Assembly: GCA_028023455.1 (NCBI GenBank)
Contig: JAQFVV010012513.1
Coordinates: forward strand, 1,125,001-1,189,000
Origin: Epiperipatus broadwayi
Lineage: Eukaryota > Onychophora > Udeonychophora > Euonychophora > Peripatidae
Direction of reading: 5' to 3'
Length of the DNA: 64,000 nucleotides
This document shows, piece after piece, positions 1-11,867 of the stretch (its first letter is position 1; every line of letters begins with the position of its first letter). Below the pieces are notes generated by a model. That model searched no databases and had not been told where the DNA came from. It was given only the letters and a program-made list of their open reading frames with translations. The position numbers were made by a program, and so were the translations under genes.

Positions 1-292
1 CTGTATATTTAAAAAGTGGAAAGATTTTGAAATTTAAATATCTCATTTGAAAAAAAAAAGAAATCTATAAAAGTTTAAAGAGTTTTTATTATTAGTTTAA
101 AACAGTTTGCTAACAGTCAATTTATAAAGTTTTACAAATTAAAGAGTAATTAGAGGGGGAGAAAATTTAACTTGGCAAAAACTAAACTTTAGAATAAATT
201 AAGAAAGTGGTGTTTAGAAAGTTAATTTTATTAAAAGAAAATGCAATTAGCCTGAGGGGAAATGTAACTGAGAAAATTAAAAATATTAAAGA

Positions 293-592
293 AATTTGGG
301 AAAAGATAGAATAAATCCATCTATCTTTTGGACCCAAATGTATATGTATGGGCAAATCTTAAGTATTTGAAAATGAGAGCATGAAGTTGTTAATTGATCA
401 CTTTAAATTACCTTTTTACTATGTAAATGAATGACGCTTGTGAAATTTTTAGAATTTATGATATGTCATTCTTATTAAATTAAAAATATGTAAAGAAGAC
501 ATTTATTTTATATAACATGATGTTTTTTATAAACTGTAATACCAATAAGTCAATAAGCTAATGCACATGTGCTTTGTAGATGTCACTATATA
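293..592 (-). repeat. Left pseudo-LTR of PLE-1, inverted
   Basis: The reverse complement of this stretch matches the repeats at 2083-3012 almost base for base, including the stretch with TAGATGGATT and the stretch ATAGTGACATCTACAAAGC. It is one copy only and faces the opposite way to the right-hand copies. Confidence 0.8.
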
Positions 593-1076
593 TAATTATA
601 TATACAACTTTTCACTTCTTTTTCTTTTTAAATTATAGCTCCATGATAATAAATATATAAATTCAACATTCCTTTTCTTTTTAAAACTTATTTTATTCCA
701 ACTATAATTTTATTTCTCTTCCATACAACATTTCAACTACATTCTGTAGTCATTATCAAGTTTTCTTAAAAAAATAATATAATAATCAAATAAACAAAAA
801 TAAAAACAAAATAATAACACAAATAATTAAAATATTAATACATTCCAAATATATAATATTCAAATAAAACCATAATATTATTATAATCTACAAATACAAT
901 TATTTACCTCCTTCCCTATCTTTAATTATTTCTTTTAAAATACCATTATAATTTAATACTCTTCTTATATAAATTTATTATCTATTCTCTAAATCTTTAC
1001 CCATTAACATTCTTTTTATACCCCTCCCTCCTTTTTATTTTTATATATTATTTCTAAATTATCTTATTTTTTATCT

Positions 1077-2109
1077 TTATTTAATTAACATTCTATTTAA
1101 TACTGGTTTATACTGATCTATATATATTTCCTCTTTTTTTGTTTTCTCTTTAAAATTTTTAACGCATTCCAATGGCCTTATATCAAAATTTTCATGCTTA
1201 AATTCCTTTTTATGAATATATATAGCAGATTTTTTATCATATAAATGCTGCCTTAATCTAGTTTTTAATTTATTCTTACTTTTTTTTTTAAGTGTCATAG
1301 CACCAGCTGGGACATGAATCCGCAACCCAGACAACTGCCTGCAAATGCAAGGCAGTCGCACTGACCTCTTGACCACCAATGCAAGACAATTTATTCTTAC
1401 TTGTTCCTATATAAGTCATATTTATATTACTTTTATCACAATCGATACATTTAATTATATATACTGAATTTATACATTCTAAAATATCAATTTTATCATA
1501 ATCATTTATTAACTCACCCAAACATTGTTTCCTTTTATAAACAGGACAAATTAATGTATTATATTTCCTATAAAAATACCTAAAAAATTTCTTAATTTAA
1601 AAAAATAAATATCTTGATACCCTAAATCCTAAATAAATTATTTTATTTTCTCCAATTTTATTCAATTTAATCTTTCTTTTTATATTTTCAATATTATAAT
1701 TAGATATCAATCTTTTTACAATATATTCAGTATAATCATTTTTAATACATTCCTCCCTAATATTATTTATTTCATTCTTAAAAAACATTTCATTTGAACA
1801 TACCTTAACAGCCCTAATAATCTTATTATTAACAATATTAAGCTTGCAATGTTTTTCAATATCAGAGTACCAATTATTAGCTAATCCAAAATATGTATTC
1901 TTTCTAAATACTGTTGTATCTATATAAATTATTCCATCCATTTCAAATTTTTTTAAAATTCTTATATCCATATAATCAATTACATTGTTATTTTCTTTTT
2001 CCATTGTAAACTTTATTTTATCTTTTTTTTTTGTATTTATGCACCCCAAAAAATTATTTGCTTTTCTAACATTCCCATTAAACAACTTCACACTCTCATT
2101 TTTAAACAC
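1077..2109 (-). pseudogene. Penelope-like polyprotein remnant: RT thumb plus GIY-YIG endonuclease
   Basis: The piece at 1597-2109 (170 codons) matches the C-terminal reverse-transcriptase/thumb part of Penelope-like elements: a fragment with FRKNTYFG in the position of the family's YRKPTxTG motif, and IIYLGFRVSRYLFF in place of the usual PYxGxxS linker. It is followed, in another frame, by a GIY-YIG endonuclease domain: VYIIKCIDCDKS then TYIGTSKNKL, with the C-terminal part of the domain continuing at 1085-1270. The GIY-YIG part is split by a SINE (1282-1387) with a clear target duplication. The palm motif YxDD is absent, and a frameshift or stop separates the two domains around 1560-1597. 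A dead copy; the family assignment rests on the motif order. Confidence 0.8.
1282..1387 (-). mobile_element. tRNA-derived SINE-A, copy 1
   Basis: A short retroposon in minus orientation. Its A tail appears as the T run at 1281-1289, followed by the family signature (GTCATAGCACCAGC, then the B-box complement in GAATCCGCAACC, and the A-box complement near CCTCTTGACCACC). It is flanked by a perfect 15 bp target-site duplication, AATTTATTCTTACTT, at 1267-1281 and 1388-1402. It was probably made by RNA polymerase III and mobilised by a LINE. Confidence 0.88.
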
Positions 2110-3012
2110 TTAAGATTTGCCCATGCATATATGTTTAGGTCGAAAAAATAGATGGATTCATTCTATCTTTTCCCAAAGACTTTATCTTGTGTTTAAAAAA
2201 GTGGGAGTATTCATTTATATAGTGATATCTACAAAGCACTTGTGCATTAGCTTATTGGCTTACTGGTATTACAGTTTATAAAAAACATCACGCTATATAA
2301 AATAAATGTATTGTTTACATATGTTTAATTTAATAAGAATGACGTATCATAAATTCTAGAAATTTCACAAGCGTTATCATAAATTCTAGAAATTTCACAA
2401 GCGTCATTCATTCACATAGTAAAAAAGTAATTTAAAGTGATCAATTAACAACTTCATGCTCTCATTTTCAAACACTTAAGATTTGCCCATACAAATACAT
2501 TTAAGTCGAAAAAATAGATGGATTCATTCTATCTTTTCCCAAAGACTTTATCTTGTGTTTAAAAAAGTGGGAGTATTCATTTATATAGTGACATCTACAA
2601 AGCGCATGTACATTAGCTTATTGGCTTACTGGTATTACAGTTTATAAAAAACATCACACTATATAAAATAAATGTATTGTTTACATATGTTAAATTTAAT
2701 AAGAATGACGTATCATAAATTCTAGAAATTTCACAAGCATCATTCCTTCAAATAGTAAAAAAGTAATTTAAAGTGATCAATTAACAACTTCACGCTCTCA
2801 TTTTCAAACACTTAAGATTTGCCCATACATATAAATTTGGGTCAAAAAGATAGATGGATTCATTTTATCTTTTCTCAAAGACTTTATCTTGTGTTTGAAA
2901 AAGTAGGAGTATTCATTTATATAGTGACATCTACAAAGTGCATGTGCATTAGCTTATTGGCTTATTGGTATTACAGTTTATAAAAAACATCATGCTATAT
3001 AAAATAAATGTC
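2083..3012. repeat. Three tandem pseudo-LTR copies of PLE-1
   Basis: The landmark CACTTAAGATTTGCCCAT recurs at 2107, 2473 and 2809, giving periods of 366 and 336 bp. The first unit is 30 bp longer because it carries an internal tandem duplication of ATCATAAATTCTAGAAATTT plus ten further bases around 2347-2406. The third unit is cut short at about 3012. The left edge of the array overlaps the coding remnant: the stretch ACTCTCATTTTTAAACACTT lies in both. Confidence 0.85.
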
Positions 3013-3789
3013 TAGTTTAAATATAAAGAAAGAAAAAGGAAATCCTAAAACCAAAAAATCTCTCTTTTCATTTATTTAAAATAAAATAAATATATGTGTG
3101 TATAAATAAAAATTGTATTTAAATATAAAGAAAATAATAAAATGTATGCATGTTGAAAAATTAAAATATGAAAGTGAAATATTTAAACAAATGAAAGTAT
3201 ATAATTAAATTTTAAAACTCAAGGATTGCCTCTACTGATAATATTAGTAAAAGTCAGTCACATGTCACATGACCTATATAGTTTGCATTACCAATATGTA
3301 ATATATAAAGAGCCTGCTAATAGCCTAAACAAGCTTATTTATTTATTTATTTATTTTGAATCTAATGTCCTAGCTTCTCACCGATGAGATGAGAGCCGTA
3401 GCATGAAAACAGTTTGGGGGTAGGGACCATCATAGATAAAGGCTTCAGACATTTTCTCTGGTAGATTTATCATAAAATAAAATAAATAAGCTTGGGTTTC
3501 AATAATATACTTTATTGTACAATAATAGATTACATGAATTTGTTATTTGCCAAAAATTACTTTGTTGAAAATTCACGGTTTAAAACTATAGGGCTTTGGA
3601 ACAAAAAGAAAATACTTACTATTTTTTTTAAAATTCTTTTGACTTTTTTTTCTCTATTATATATGTAAGTAACTTGATATATTGCATACATAGTGACATC
3701 TATGTTTTTTATATAAAATTAACTATAACTTATTAAAACTGTGTAATACTTTTAAAGCTTAAAAACCCATGTATAAATGAATATTACAT
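3013..3789. repeat. Repeat G fragment (3235-3490) in AT-rich sequence
   Basis: 3235-3490 matches the repeat at 11868-12200 in rearranged order: a segment with GTCACATGTCACATGACC, then the hairpin module CTCACCGATGAGATGAGAGC followed by GAAAACAGTTTGGGG, then CATCATAGATAAAGGCTTC. AAGCTTATTTATTTATTT links the halves. I see nothing recognisable in 3013-3234 or 3490-3789. Confidence 0.6.
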
Positions 3790-4855
3790 AATCTTCCATG
3801 TATTCATTATTAGCCAATTAATAGACAACTTAATTGATGTTTTATCTGTGTCCATTCAATTATTTTTATTATAATTAGTGTAATTGATTTCATATATTTT
3901 CCTTGTATCACATTCTTTAATATAATTTAAAGTTGTTATATTTTTTACAAAATCTATTTTATACCTGTAATTTAAATAATGAATATATTAGATAGATCTA
4001 TCATCTCTTCTATTAATAACATTATTATGTTTTTTTTGTTCTTTCAACTAATTATTTCTTTGTATGTTCATAGTAAACCATACAATAATTTTTACAAATA
4101 ATTTTATATATAAGTCCCTTTTTATATTTCATATCAGCACTTATGTTATAATTGCCTATTAATTTATCAAAATTTATATTATTTGACGATTCTTTGATAG
4201 TGATTTTACCTATATAACTATGATTTTGTCGTAATGTATGATAAATTTTAGGAGAGTATGAATGTTTTATTCATTTATTATTATTCTTGGAGCTGGTATT
4301 ATTTTTTATAATACAATTATTATTAATATTCATATTTAAATTAGATCATTTACAATTAGTAAAATATATTTCCAATATTTTTAGGGTTAAATCCATAATT
4401 AGTATATAATTTAGCAAATTGTTCCTTTTGTAAAATAACTATCTATGTTATATCTATCATTTTTATGTTTAAAATTTTTAATAAATGTCATTTTTTTGTA
4501 TGTGTGTCTGTTATGAATCTATAGAAATTATTTTTCTTAATTTATCTTTTTTAATGAAATGTTTTAATATAATTGTGGTGTCATTATCTATATTAATCTT
4601 TATATCCAAATACTTCATTTTAACATCAAATTCCATTTTTATAATTTTTATATTGTGTATATTATTAAAATCTTTATAAATATTATTTATACCTCCGTTT
4701 TTACCAATTACTAACATGTCATCAACATATCTAAAATAATGTGTTATTGCTTGATTTTTTATTCTTTTTTTTTACCTATTTTCATTTCCAATTCATTAAT
4801 AAATACTGATGAGATTAATCCACCAATTGCACATCTCATTACTCATAATAGCTTA
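3790..4855 (-). pseudogene. Penelope-like remnant PLE-2 (RT palm to GIY-YIG)
   Basis: Read on the minus strand from about 4855: RT motif VMRCAIGGLISSVFINELEM, then the catalytic palm motif YVDDMLVIGKNG (about 4700-4730), then a roughly 60-residue stretch with KMEFDVKMKYLDIKINID typical of the region after the palm in Penelope elements, then a GIY-YIG-like remnant at about 4000-4110 (CKNYCMVYYEHTK). Many stops and frameshifts are present. The N-terminal half is missing. It is the mirror partner of the copy that begins at 4856. Confidence 0.72.
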
Positions 4856-6215
4856 TATTTCAAATACAATAATGAATATTGGGATATACATGATAGCTGG
4901 GTAATGGGTTGTGCAATTAGTGGGTTAATGTAATCAATCTTACTAATAAAGTGGAAATGAAATTAGTTAAAAACAGAATAATAAATCAAAAAATAATATT
5001 ATTTTACTTATGTGGATGATACATTAATAACTGGTAATAAAATACCTATAAATAATATTTATAAAGAAATTATTACTAATATATACAATATAAAATTGAC
5101 AAAAATGGAATTTGATGTTAAAATAAAGAATTTTGACCTAGAGATTAATATAGATAATGATAACAGAATTATATTAAATCATTTCATTAAAAAAGATAAA
5201 TTAAGAAAGATAATTTCTATAGATTTACAACAGGTCTTGATATAAAAGATGACAGTAATTAAAAATTTTAAACATAAAAATGATAGATATAACACAGATA
5301 AAAATATAACTACTTTACAAGGAAACAATTTATTAAATTATACTAATGTATCTAATTATGGCTATAACCCTGAGTATTGAAAATATAAATTTTTAATTAT
5401 AAACCATCTAATTGAAATAGTAACAAAGGCAAAACTCTCCATACAATAGTGCCACCCTGTGCCAACCAGAGTAATCAATGGATGCCAGAAGGCTTGTGCA
5501 TAAAATCCCTATCTAGTGCCTACTCATCCAATATCCCCAGACTAGTTTCTGGCTTGTGGCCATCATCAGTGAGGAGCCTTGGATCTGAGAGCTCTGCACA
5601 TAGATCATGTGATGTTTAGTGGTTTAATTGAAATATTAATAATAATTGTATTACAAGTAATAATAGCAGCTTTAAAAATAATAAAAAATGAATAAATCTA
5701 TACTTCCATAAAATTTATTATAAATTACTAAAAACAAATTATATAAATAAAAGCATTAACATCTAGTGGTAAAATAGTAAAAATTTTGACAAATTAATAG
5801 GGAATTACAAAATACAAGATGAAATAAAATATTAAAAAAAATGTTTATATAAAATTTCTTGTGGAAATTGCAGTATGCTTTAATATGGAAATACAGGGAA
5901 ACAATTAGATGAAAGAACAAAGAATATAATAGTGTTATTAATAGAAGAGATGATAGATATGCATTATATATTCATTATTTAAAATGCAGATAAAAAATAA
6001 ATTGTATAAAAACTATAAGATCTTTAAATTCTATTAAAGAAAGTAATAGAATAATGATATGTGGAACTGTTTACATTAATTATAACAAAAATAATTGTAT
6101 GAATATATATAAAACATCAATTACTTTGACTAATAAATGGATAGTAATAAATGAAGAGAAGGTTAGTTTTTTATGCCTTAAAAATATTGCATGGTCTTAA
6201 TAGATTATAATTAAT
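4856..6215 (+). pseudogene. Penelope-like remnant PLE-3 (RT palm to GIY-YIG)
   Basis: The same family as the preceding copy, facing away from it. Visible parts are NEYWDIHDSWVMGCAISG (RT motif before the palm, 4872-4926), YFTYVDDTLITGNKIP with the catalytic DD pair (about 5003-5050), KMEFDVKIKNFDLEINID (5103-5156) and a GIY-YIG remnant near 5850-5990 (CGNCSM, then YGNTGKQLDERTK). Stops and frameshifts run throughout, and a fold-back fragment is inserted at 5420-5624. The junction with the left copy falls at about 4850-4860, so both lack the N-terminal RT. Confidence 0.75.
5420..5624. mobile_element. Repeat F, copy F1 (short form)
   Basis: A 205 bp insertion inside PLE-3. It is flanked by an 11 bp duplication, TAATTGAAATA, at 5409-5419 and 5625-5635. 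It starts with the family arm (AAGGCAAAACTCTCCATAC) and ends with GATCATGTGATGTTTAGTGG, the complement of the head seen at 52860. It carries the hairpin module CATCAGTGAGGAGCC with CTAGTTTCTGGCTTGTGGCC. Confidence 0.85.
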
Positions 6216-6337
6216 TTTATATAAAAGTGATAGAAGTTACTACATATGCAATGTACATTGGAATTGTAAATTAGTTGAAGCATATTGAAAAAGATAAAAA
6301 TTAGTATTTGCTGAAAAGTTTTTATCTGTATTATCAT

Positions 6338-6368
<31 letters not shown>

Positions 6369-7739
6369 TATTGCTGTTATCTAAAGATATTTTATATTAT
6401 ATTATAAATTGAATTAAATATTTTATGATTTATTATTATAATAAAGAAAGAAAATGAGTTGATAATATGCATGTAAATAGAAATTAATTTTAACCCTTGA
6501 TCTTAATAAAAAATTATGAATTCCTAATAATTGACATTTCCAGAGATCAAAACAGTTTTTGCATTAAATGTATAGTAACTTTTTTAGTTTTACTTCATCA
6601 AAAACTCAAATAAAAGATTTATTATAGGTTTAATGAAAACATTTGGCTGATAATTTATTGGTAACATCAAAGGTTAAAGTTTATTTCTATTTACATTGAT
6701 ATTATCTCATTATTTCCATTCTTTAATATATATATATAATTTATTTCAATATCTCATATCTTTGGCCTGCTGTCGAATATGAATTCATTGTATTCTGTGT
6801 TAAAGTCAGACAATAATATTCAAAATATTTAAGTAAATTTAGCAGAATAGAAAATTGAAGAGTTTATTATTTCAAAATAATGGAAATTACATATATTTAC
6901 AAATAAACTTTGTACAATTCTACAAAAGAATAAATATATAAAATCAATAAAATTTATTTTAAAATTAGTCAGTATTAACCTCTTTTGATTGACAAACTTT
7001 ATAAGAGATTCAAAAACACTTATCACATTATAAATTTATATATAAACAAACATTAAAAATGATGTTTATTTATCTTTCAACAGATGATAATCAAGTGCTT
7101 TAAACATTTAAAAAGTAATTAATTTGAAATTTTAATCCCTAAACAAAGTTTATCTCCATGCAGGCATTTTAACTAATCAATTTGTTTTACATAATCCCCG
7201 TGAATGATTGTTATAAACATGTAACAAATGTTTTCAAATAATAACAGTATAAATGTCTTTAATTGGAATGGAATATTAAGCTTTTATTATTAGTGAAGAG
7301 TTAAAATAAGAATACACACCCTGAACTATGGTTTCAAATGTAGCGTTTTTTCAGCTGTGCTAAGATTCAAACTCTATCTTAACCAGCTAAGTTAAAGTAT
7401 GTGTGGATTTATAACTTTACATCATACCGATAGATTCCTTTAAAAAAAATTAAATGCATTACAAAATATTTATTTAAATTTTCTTGTTTAAAGACGAAAA
7501 TTTAAGCAAATTAATAAAAAAATTATTATAATATCCAATAATCTATTGCATGGAGTTCATGTAATGGTTGAGAGCTGGATGTGATAAACTAGAATGAAAT
7601 GTAAAAAATCTTGATGTTCCAGATTGTTATCTTATCTCTGCATTAAATCAGGAAGACAAAATTAGTTAAAATATTAAATTTATTTTAAAATTATTAATAA
7701 CATTGAGCTAAAACAGTCTATAATTTTTTTACCTCTGAG
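6216..7739. other. No gene seen; AT-rich with a (TA)n run
   Basis: AT-rich sequence with no recognised protein or repeat family. A (TA)n microsatellite lies at 6338-6364. Small open frames here look like chance frames in AT-rich DNA. Confidence 0.6.
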
Positions 7740-7841
7740 TTTAAGATCAAGAAACACCATGGTCTTTCTTCTCAGTGCCTGAGAAGGCAGAATGAATGTT
7801 TGTGTAAATGATAAATATTTTTTCAATACATATAAACAATT

Positions 7842-8700
7842 TTGACAGACAAAAATAAAGCATGGCCCTTATTCCCAGTAGGCTGTAAAGTCACCAATCA
7901 AGGCAGCAGTTGGTGGCCAAAGGTGGACAGTGCTAAGAATCCCCTGATTGTGGACCCAGGCTGCCATTTGATGATGACTTTTTATTTAGGTACTTACAAC
8001 TGCAGATCACTTTCAAGTGAAGGAAGATTGCAAGAATTAGAAAAAGAACTGTCTTATATTAAATGGGACATTATTGGACTTTGTGAAGTTAGAAGAAAAG
8101 GAGAAGACACAATTGATTTAAAAAGTGGACATATACTCTATTATAAATGCAGAAGTATTGGAAATAGAAGTGGAGTAGAATTCATTATAAATAAAAAGTG
8201 GATGTACAATATTGTGGAGATTGATGGTGTATCGAACAAAGTGGCAACATTAGTTATACAACATAATAGCAGATACCAAATGCAGATAATTCAGGTATAT
8301 GCCCCAACAAGTTTTCATAGTGACAAAGTAGTAGAAGATTTTTATATGGATGTACAAAAGGTTTTTAATCAGAGCAAACAACATTTTGAAATTGTTATGG
8401 AAGACTTTAATGCTAAAATTGGTAAACAAATGAAAGATGAAAGTGCTGTAGGTAATTTTGGTTATGGTAATAGAAATGAAAGAGGACATATACTTGTGAA
8501 ATTTGCAGAAAAAGAAAAACTTTATATTATGAATTCTTTATTTTCGAAAAAATGTTAAAGGAATTGGACATGGAAGCATCCAAATGAAGGTACAGCAGAA
8601 TTGGATTATATTTTGACTAACAGAATATACATATTTCAAGATTCTAATGTTCTTAATAAATTTAACAAAGGAAGTAATCATCGATTAGTAAGGTGAAAGA
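7842..8700 (+). pseudogene. RTE endonuclease domain (EEP family)
   Basis: An exonuclease-endonuclease-phosphatase domain that would nick target DNA. The open frame is 238 codons; the domain itself begins near residue 45. Visible motifs: GTYNCRSL (residues 50-57, catalytic Asn), IGLCEVRRKGE (78-88, catalytic Glu), QVYAPT (151-156), MEDFNAKIG (186-194, where the family has GDFN), NERG (212-215). After residue 238 a frameshift moves the rest into another frame, with ELDYILTNR, and the terminal motif reads SNHRLV where the family has SDHRLV. The first 40 or so residues probably read through leader sequence. Confidence 0.85.
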
Positions 8701-9174
8701 TACACGTTAATGTAAAACTAGAGAGACAAAAATTATTAAGAAAAACAATATTTACAGTTGATATTACTAATCTTCATAAACATTTTGATGAATTTAAATT
8801 AGAACTTACAAATCAGTTTCAAGTATTAATAGATTTTGAACATGATTCAGATTTGAATGAAATTAATATGAAAATAACTGATACACTTTTAAAAACTGCA
8901 ACAAAGATAGCTGGTAGAAAAAAGCAGCAATTGACTAATAAAATTTCTACTGAGACTAGAGAATTTATGAAGAAAAGAAGGAATATGAAGATATACAAAA
9001 ATGAGGAATTAAAAAGAATTTGATATAAGAAAGTATAACTGTGAAATAGCAAGGAAAGCTGTAGGAGAAAATAAGTCTCAAGAATGTTAAACAACATTTT
9101 GGTATTGGTAGGAAATTTATATCTGCAATAAGAAAAAAAGATCTATTACTAAAAAGAGAAATGACATCATAAAA

Positions 9175-10740
9175 TTGGTAGAAGATTTTTATCAAAAATT
9201 ATATAGTAATAAAGAACAAGTACCTCCTATATCTATTACATCTTCTGAATTGCCCAGAATTTTAAATGAAGAAGTGAGATATGCAATTAAATGTATGAAG
9301 AAAGGAAAGGCTCCAGGTAATGATGGAATTATAATTGATGTATTAAAAGAAGCAGGTGAAGACATAGAAATTTTTTTAGAAAAGTTATATACCAAATGTC
9401 TAAATGATAAAAATGTACCGGATCCATTGGAAAAATGCAGTAATAATATTAATATTTAAAAAAGGTGATAAAAAAGATATTAGAAATTACAGACCTATCA
9501 GTCTTTTATCAGTTTTGTATAAAATGTTTACCAAGATAATTACAACTCCTCTACGGAGAACATTAGATTTCCACCAACCAAGAGAACAAGCTGGATTTAA
9601 AAATGGTTTTAATACAGTAGATCATATCCAGGTATTGAAAGAAGTTATGGAAAATTGTCATTATGTTTTGGATTTGTAGATTATGAAAAGGTATTTGATT
9701 CTATAAACATTTCTTCAGTGATTAAAGCATTGGATCATCAAGGTATAGATTCAGGATATTGTCATATTTTAAAGAATATTTATTAAAATGCAATAGCAAC
9801 AATTATATTACATAATGATACAGGGAAAGTCAACATTGAGAAAGGTGTAAGACAAGATGACTCCATTTCTCCAAAACTTTTTACAGCATTGCTGCAAGAA
9901 GTATTTTGTGGATTAAAATGGGAAACTAAAGGAGTGAAAGGAAATGGAGATTATTTAAGTCATTTAGATTTTGCAGATGATGTAATTGTTTTTGCAAATA
10001 ATGCTTCAGAGCTGCAGGAAATATTGCAGGAGTTATCAGATGAAAGTAGGAAAGTAGGACTAAAGATAAATGTTAAAAATTCTAAAGTAATATTTAATCG
10101 ATTTGCTCAAAATATGAAAATAAAGATTGATTATGATGAATTAGAAGAAGTTAACTGTTACAAATACCTTGGTCAGATTATTAATACAGATGGAAACATA
10201 ATGGATAAAATTAATCATAGAATTAAACTTGGTTGGAGTGCATTTGGTAGAAATAACTTAATACTAAAAGGAAATATGCCTATGTGTTTGAAAAGTAAGG
10301 TTTTTAAAAAAATGTGTTTTACCAGTTTTTACTTATGGATCTGAGACTTGGACATTTAATAGAAGAGCAATATAGAGATGTCAGACCACTCAAAGAAGTA
10401 TGGAGAGATGTATGTTGGGAGTAACAAGAAGATATTAAAAACACAATGTATGGCTAAAAGAACAAACAGGTGTTACTGACCTCTTTGAAAAAAATTAAAA
10501 GATTAAAGTGGAGTTGGGCAGGACATATTGTTAGAAGAGATGATAATAGATGAACAATTGAAATTTTAAACGGGATTCCAAGAGATTGTAAAAGACCCAG
10601 AATAAGGCCACATGTGAGATGGATGGATGAAATAAGAAATGTCCATGGGTGGTGTGGAGAAGATAAGCTAGAGATCAGAGAAGATGGATTAAACTTGGAG
10701 AGACCTTCATCCTGCAGTGGATCGGTAATTGTTGATGATG
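9175..10740 (+). pseudogene. RTE reverse transcriptase and C-terminal region
   Basis: Visible in order: MKKGKAPGNDGIIIDVLKEA (9293-9352), then after a frameshift NAVIILIFKKGDKKDIRNYR and PISLLSVLYKMF (9434-9526), REQAGFKNGFNTVDHIQVLK (9580-9639), the catalytic VDYEKVFDS (9676-9702), GVRQDDSISPKLF (9845-9883, Gly to Asp at the fifth position of the usual GVRQGD), the catalytic FADDVIVFANNASEL (9967-10011), YKYLGQIINTDGNIMDKINH (about 10158-10220) and the C-terminal RLKWSWAGHIVRRDDNRWT. The frame breaks at about 9437, 9679, 9780 and 10344. Both palm aspartate motifs are kept even though the copy is dead. Confidence 0.88.
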
Positions 10741-10966
10741 ATGATATTAAAAAAGTCTAAGGTATCAGAAAGACAACATATGCCAATATATAATTTATTA
10801 ATTATTTAAAACAAAATATTAAGAAACTATGCATCTTTTTCAGAATTCAAAATATTATTAAAATATTGAAAAAGATTAAAAACAATTTTGAAATTTAGCA
10901 TGTTTCACATCGAATACAAACGCCTATATCTAAAACTAAAATTGGTGTTTCAGAATCTAATTTATT

Positions 10967-11782
10967 CATAAACATCACATGACTACCACCTCTTATGCTT
11001 ATGTATAACTGCTTTTTAAAACAGACAAAACTCACTATAAGTATTGCCATACACACAGCAAGCTAGAGTAATCAATGGATGCCAGAAGGTTTAATGAATA
11101 AAATCCCCATCTTGTGCTTAATCATCCAATATCCCCCGACTAGTTTCTGGCTTGTGGCCTTCGTCAGTGAGGAGCCTTGTATCTGAGAGCCCTGAACCTA
11201 GATCTTAGGATCTAATGCAACCCTCCAGCATCCACCTTTTATCTCCATTTAACTACAAAACTATGAGTCTTACACTGAAAACACCTTAATGTTTTCAAAC
11301 CAAGCCCATTAGCTTATATAGTAAAACAACAGTTATACACAAGCATAAGAGGTGGTAGTCATGTAATGTTTATGGGCTTAAAACCAGTCCTTCTTAAAAG
11401 GATAGTGGTGGCTATGGTTATTAAAGAACCAAAGATACCAAAATGTATGGGTACTGAATTGTGTTCAGATCCATATGACTATATAAGCTACTGGGCTTGG
11501 ATTGAAAACATTAAGGTATTTTCAGTTTAAGACTCATAGTTTTGTAGTTAAATGGAGATAAAAGGTGGTTGCTGGAGAGTTGCATTGGATCTTAAGATCT
11601 AGGTGCAGTCCTCTCAGATCCAAGGATCCTCACTGCTGATGGCCACAAGCCAGAAACTAGTCTGGGGATATTGGATGAGTAAGCACTAGATGGGGATTTT
11701 ATGCACTAAGCCTTTTGGCATCCATTGATTACTCTTGCTTCCTGTGTGTGGCAATATGTATAGTGAGTTTTGCCTGTTTTAG
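10967..11782. mobile_element. Repeat F, copy F2 (long fold-back form)
   Basis: An 816 bp element flanked by a perfect 11 bp duplication TCTAATTTATT at 10956-10966 and 11783-11793. Arms of about 260 bp (about 11018-11290 and 11515-11782) are inverted copies of each other, starting with AAAACAGACAAAACTCACTA and ending with GAGTTTTGCCTGTTTTAG. The outer head (10967-11012, with ACATCACATGACTACCACCT) also has its complement in the loop at 11328-11375, so the loop holds another inverted piece. No coding capacity seen. Confidence 0.88.
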
Positions 11783-11867
11783 TCTAATTTATTGTTAATG
11801 TAAACATATAAAGTACATGTCCTTTTTATGCACACACATATATTTATATTGTACATGGTAAAAACAT

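Larger units (their letters stand above)
293..3012 (-). mobile_element. Penelope-like element PLE-1 with pseudo-LTRs
   Basis: A composite retroelement whose coding remnant lies on the minus strand in the middle. It is bounded on the left by one roughly 300 bp repeat in inverted orientation and on the right by about three head-to-tail copies of the same repeat. Tandem or inverted pseudo-LTRs are a known habit of Penelope-like elements, so the layout and the coding content agree. Between the left repeat and the coding part (593-1070) there is only AT-rich sequence, likely the 3' untranslated part. The catalytic half of the reverse transcriptase is missing, so the copy is dead. Confidence 0.75.
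7740..10747 (+). mobile_element. RTE-clade LINE, nearly full length (RTE-A)
   Basis: A non-LTR retrotransposon with apurinic-type endonuclease, reverse transcriptase and C-terminal part in the RTE order, about 3.0 kb, which fits the small size of the clade. The 3' end runs into GATGATGATGATA at 10735-10747; short tandem-repeat tails instead of poly(A) are characteristic of RTE elements, and the truncated copies in this window begin with the matching ATCATCATCATC. The 5' edge is uncertain: a likely untranslated leader starts near 7740. Frameshifts and stops show that it is inactive. Confidence 0.88.

Noticed and set aside
8250-8489. Open frame on the minus strand across the RTE endonuclease
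   Set aside because: Shadow of the real endonuclease frame on the plus strand.
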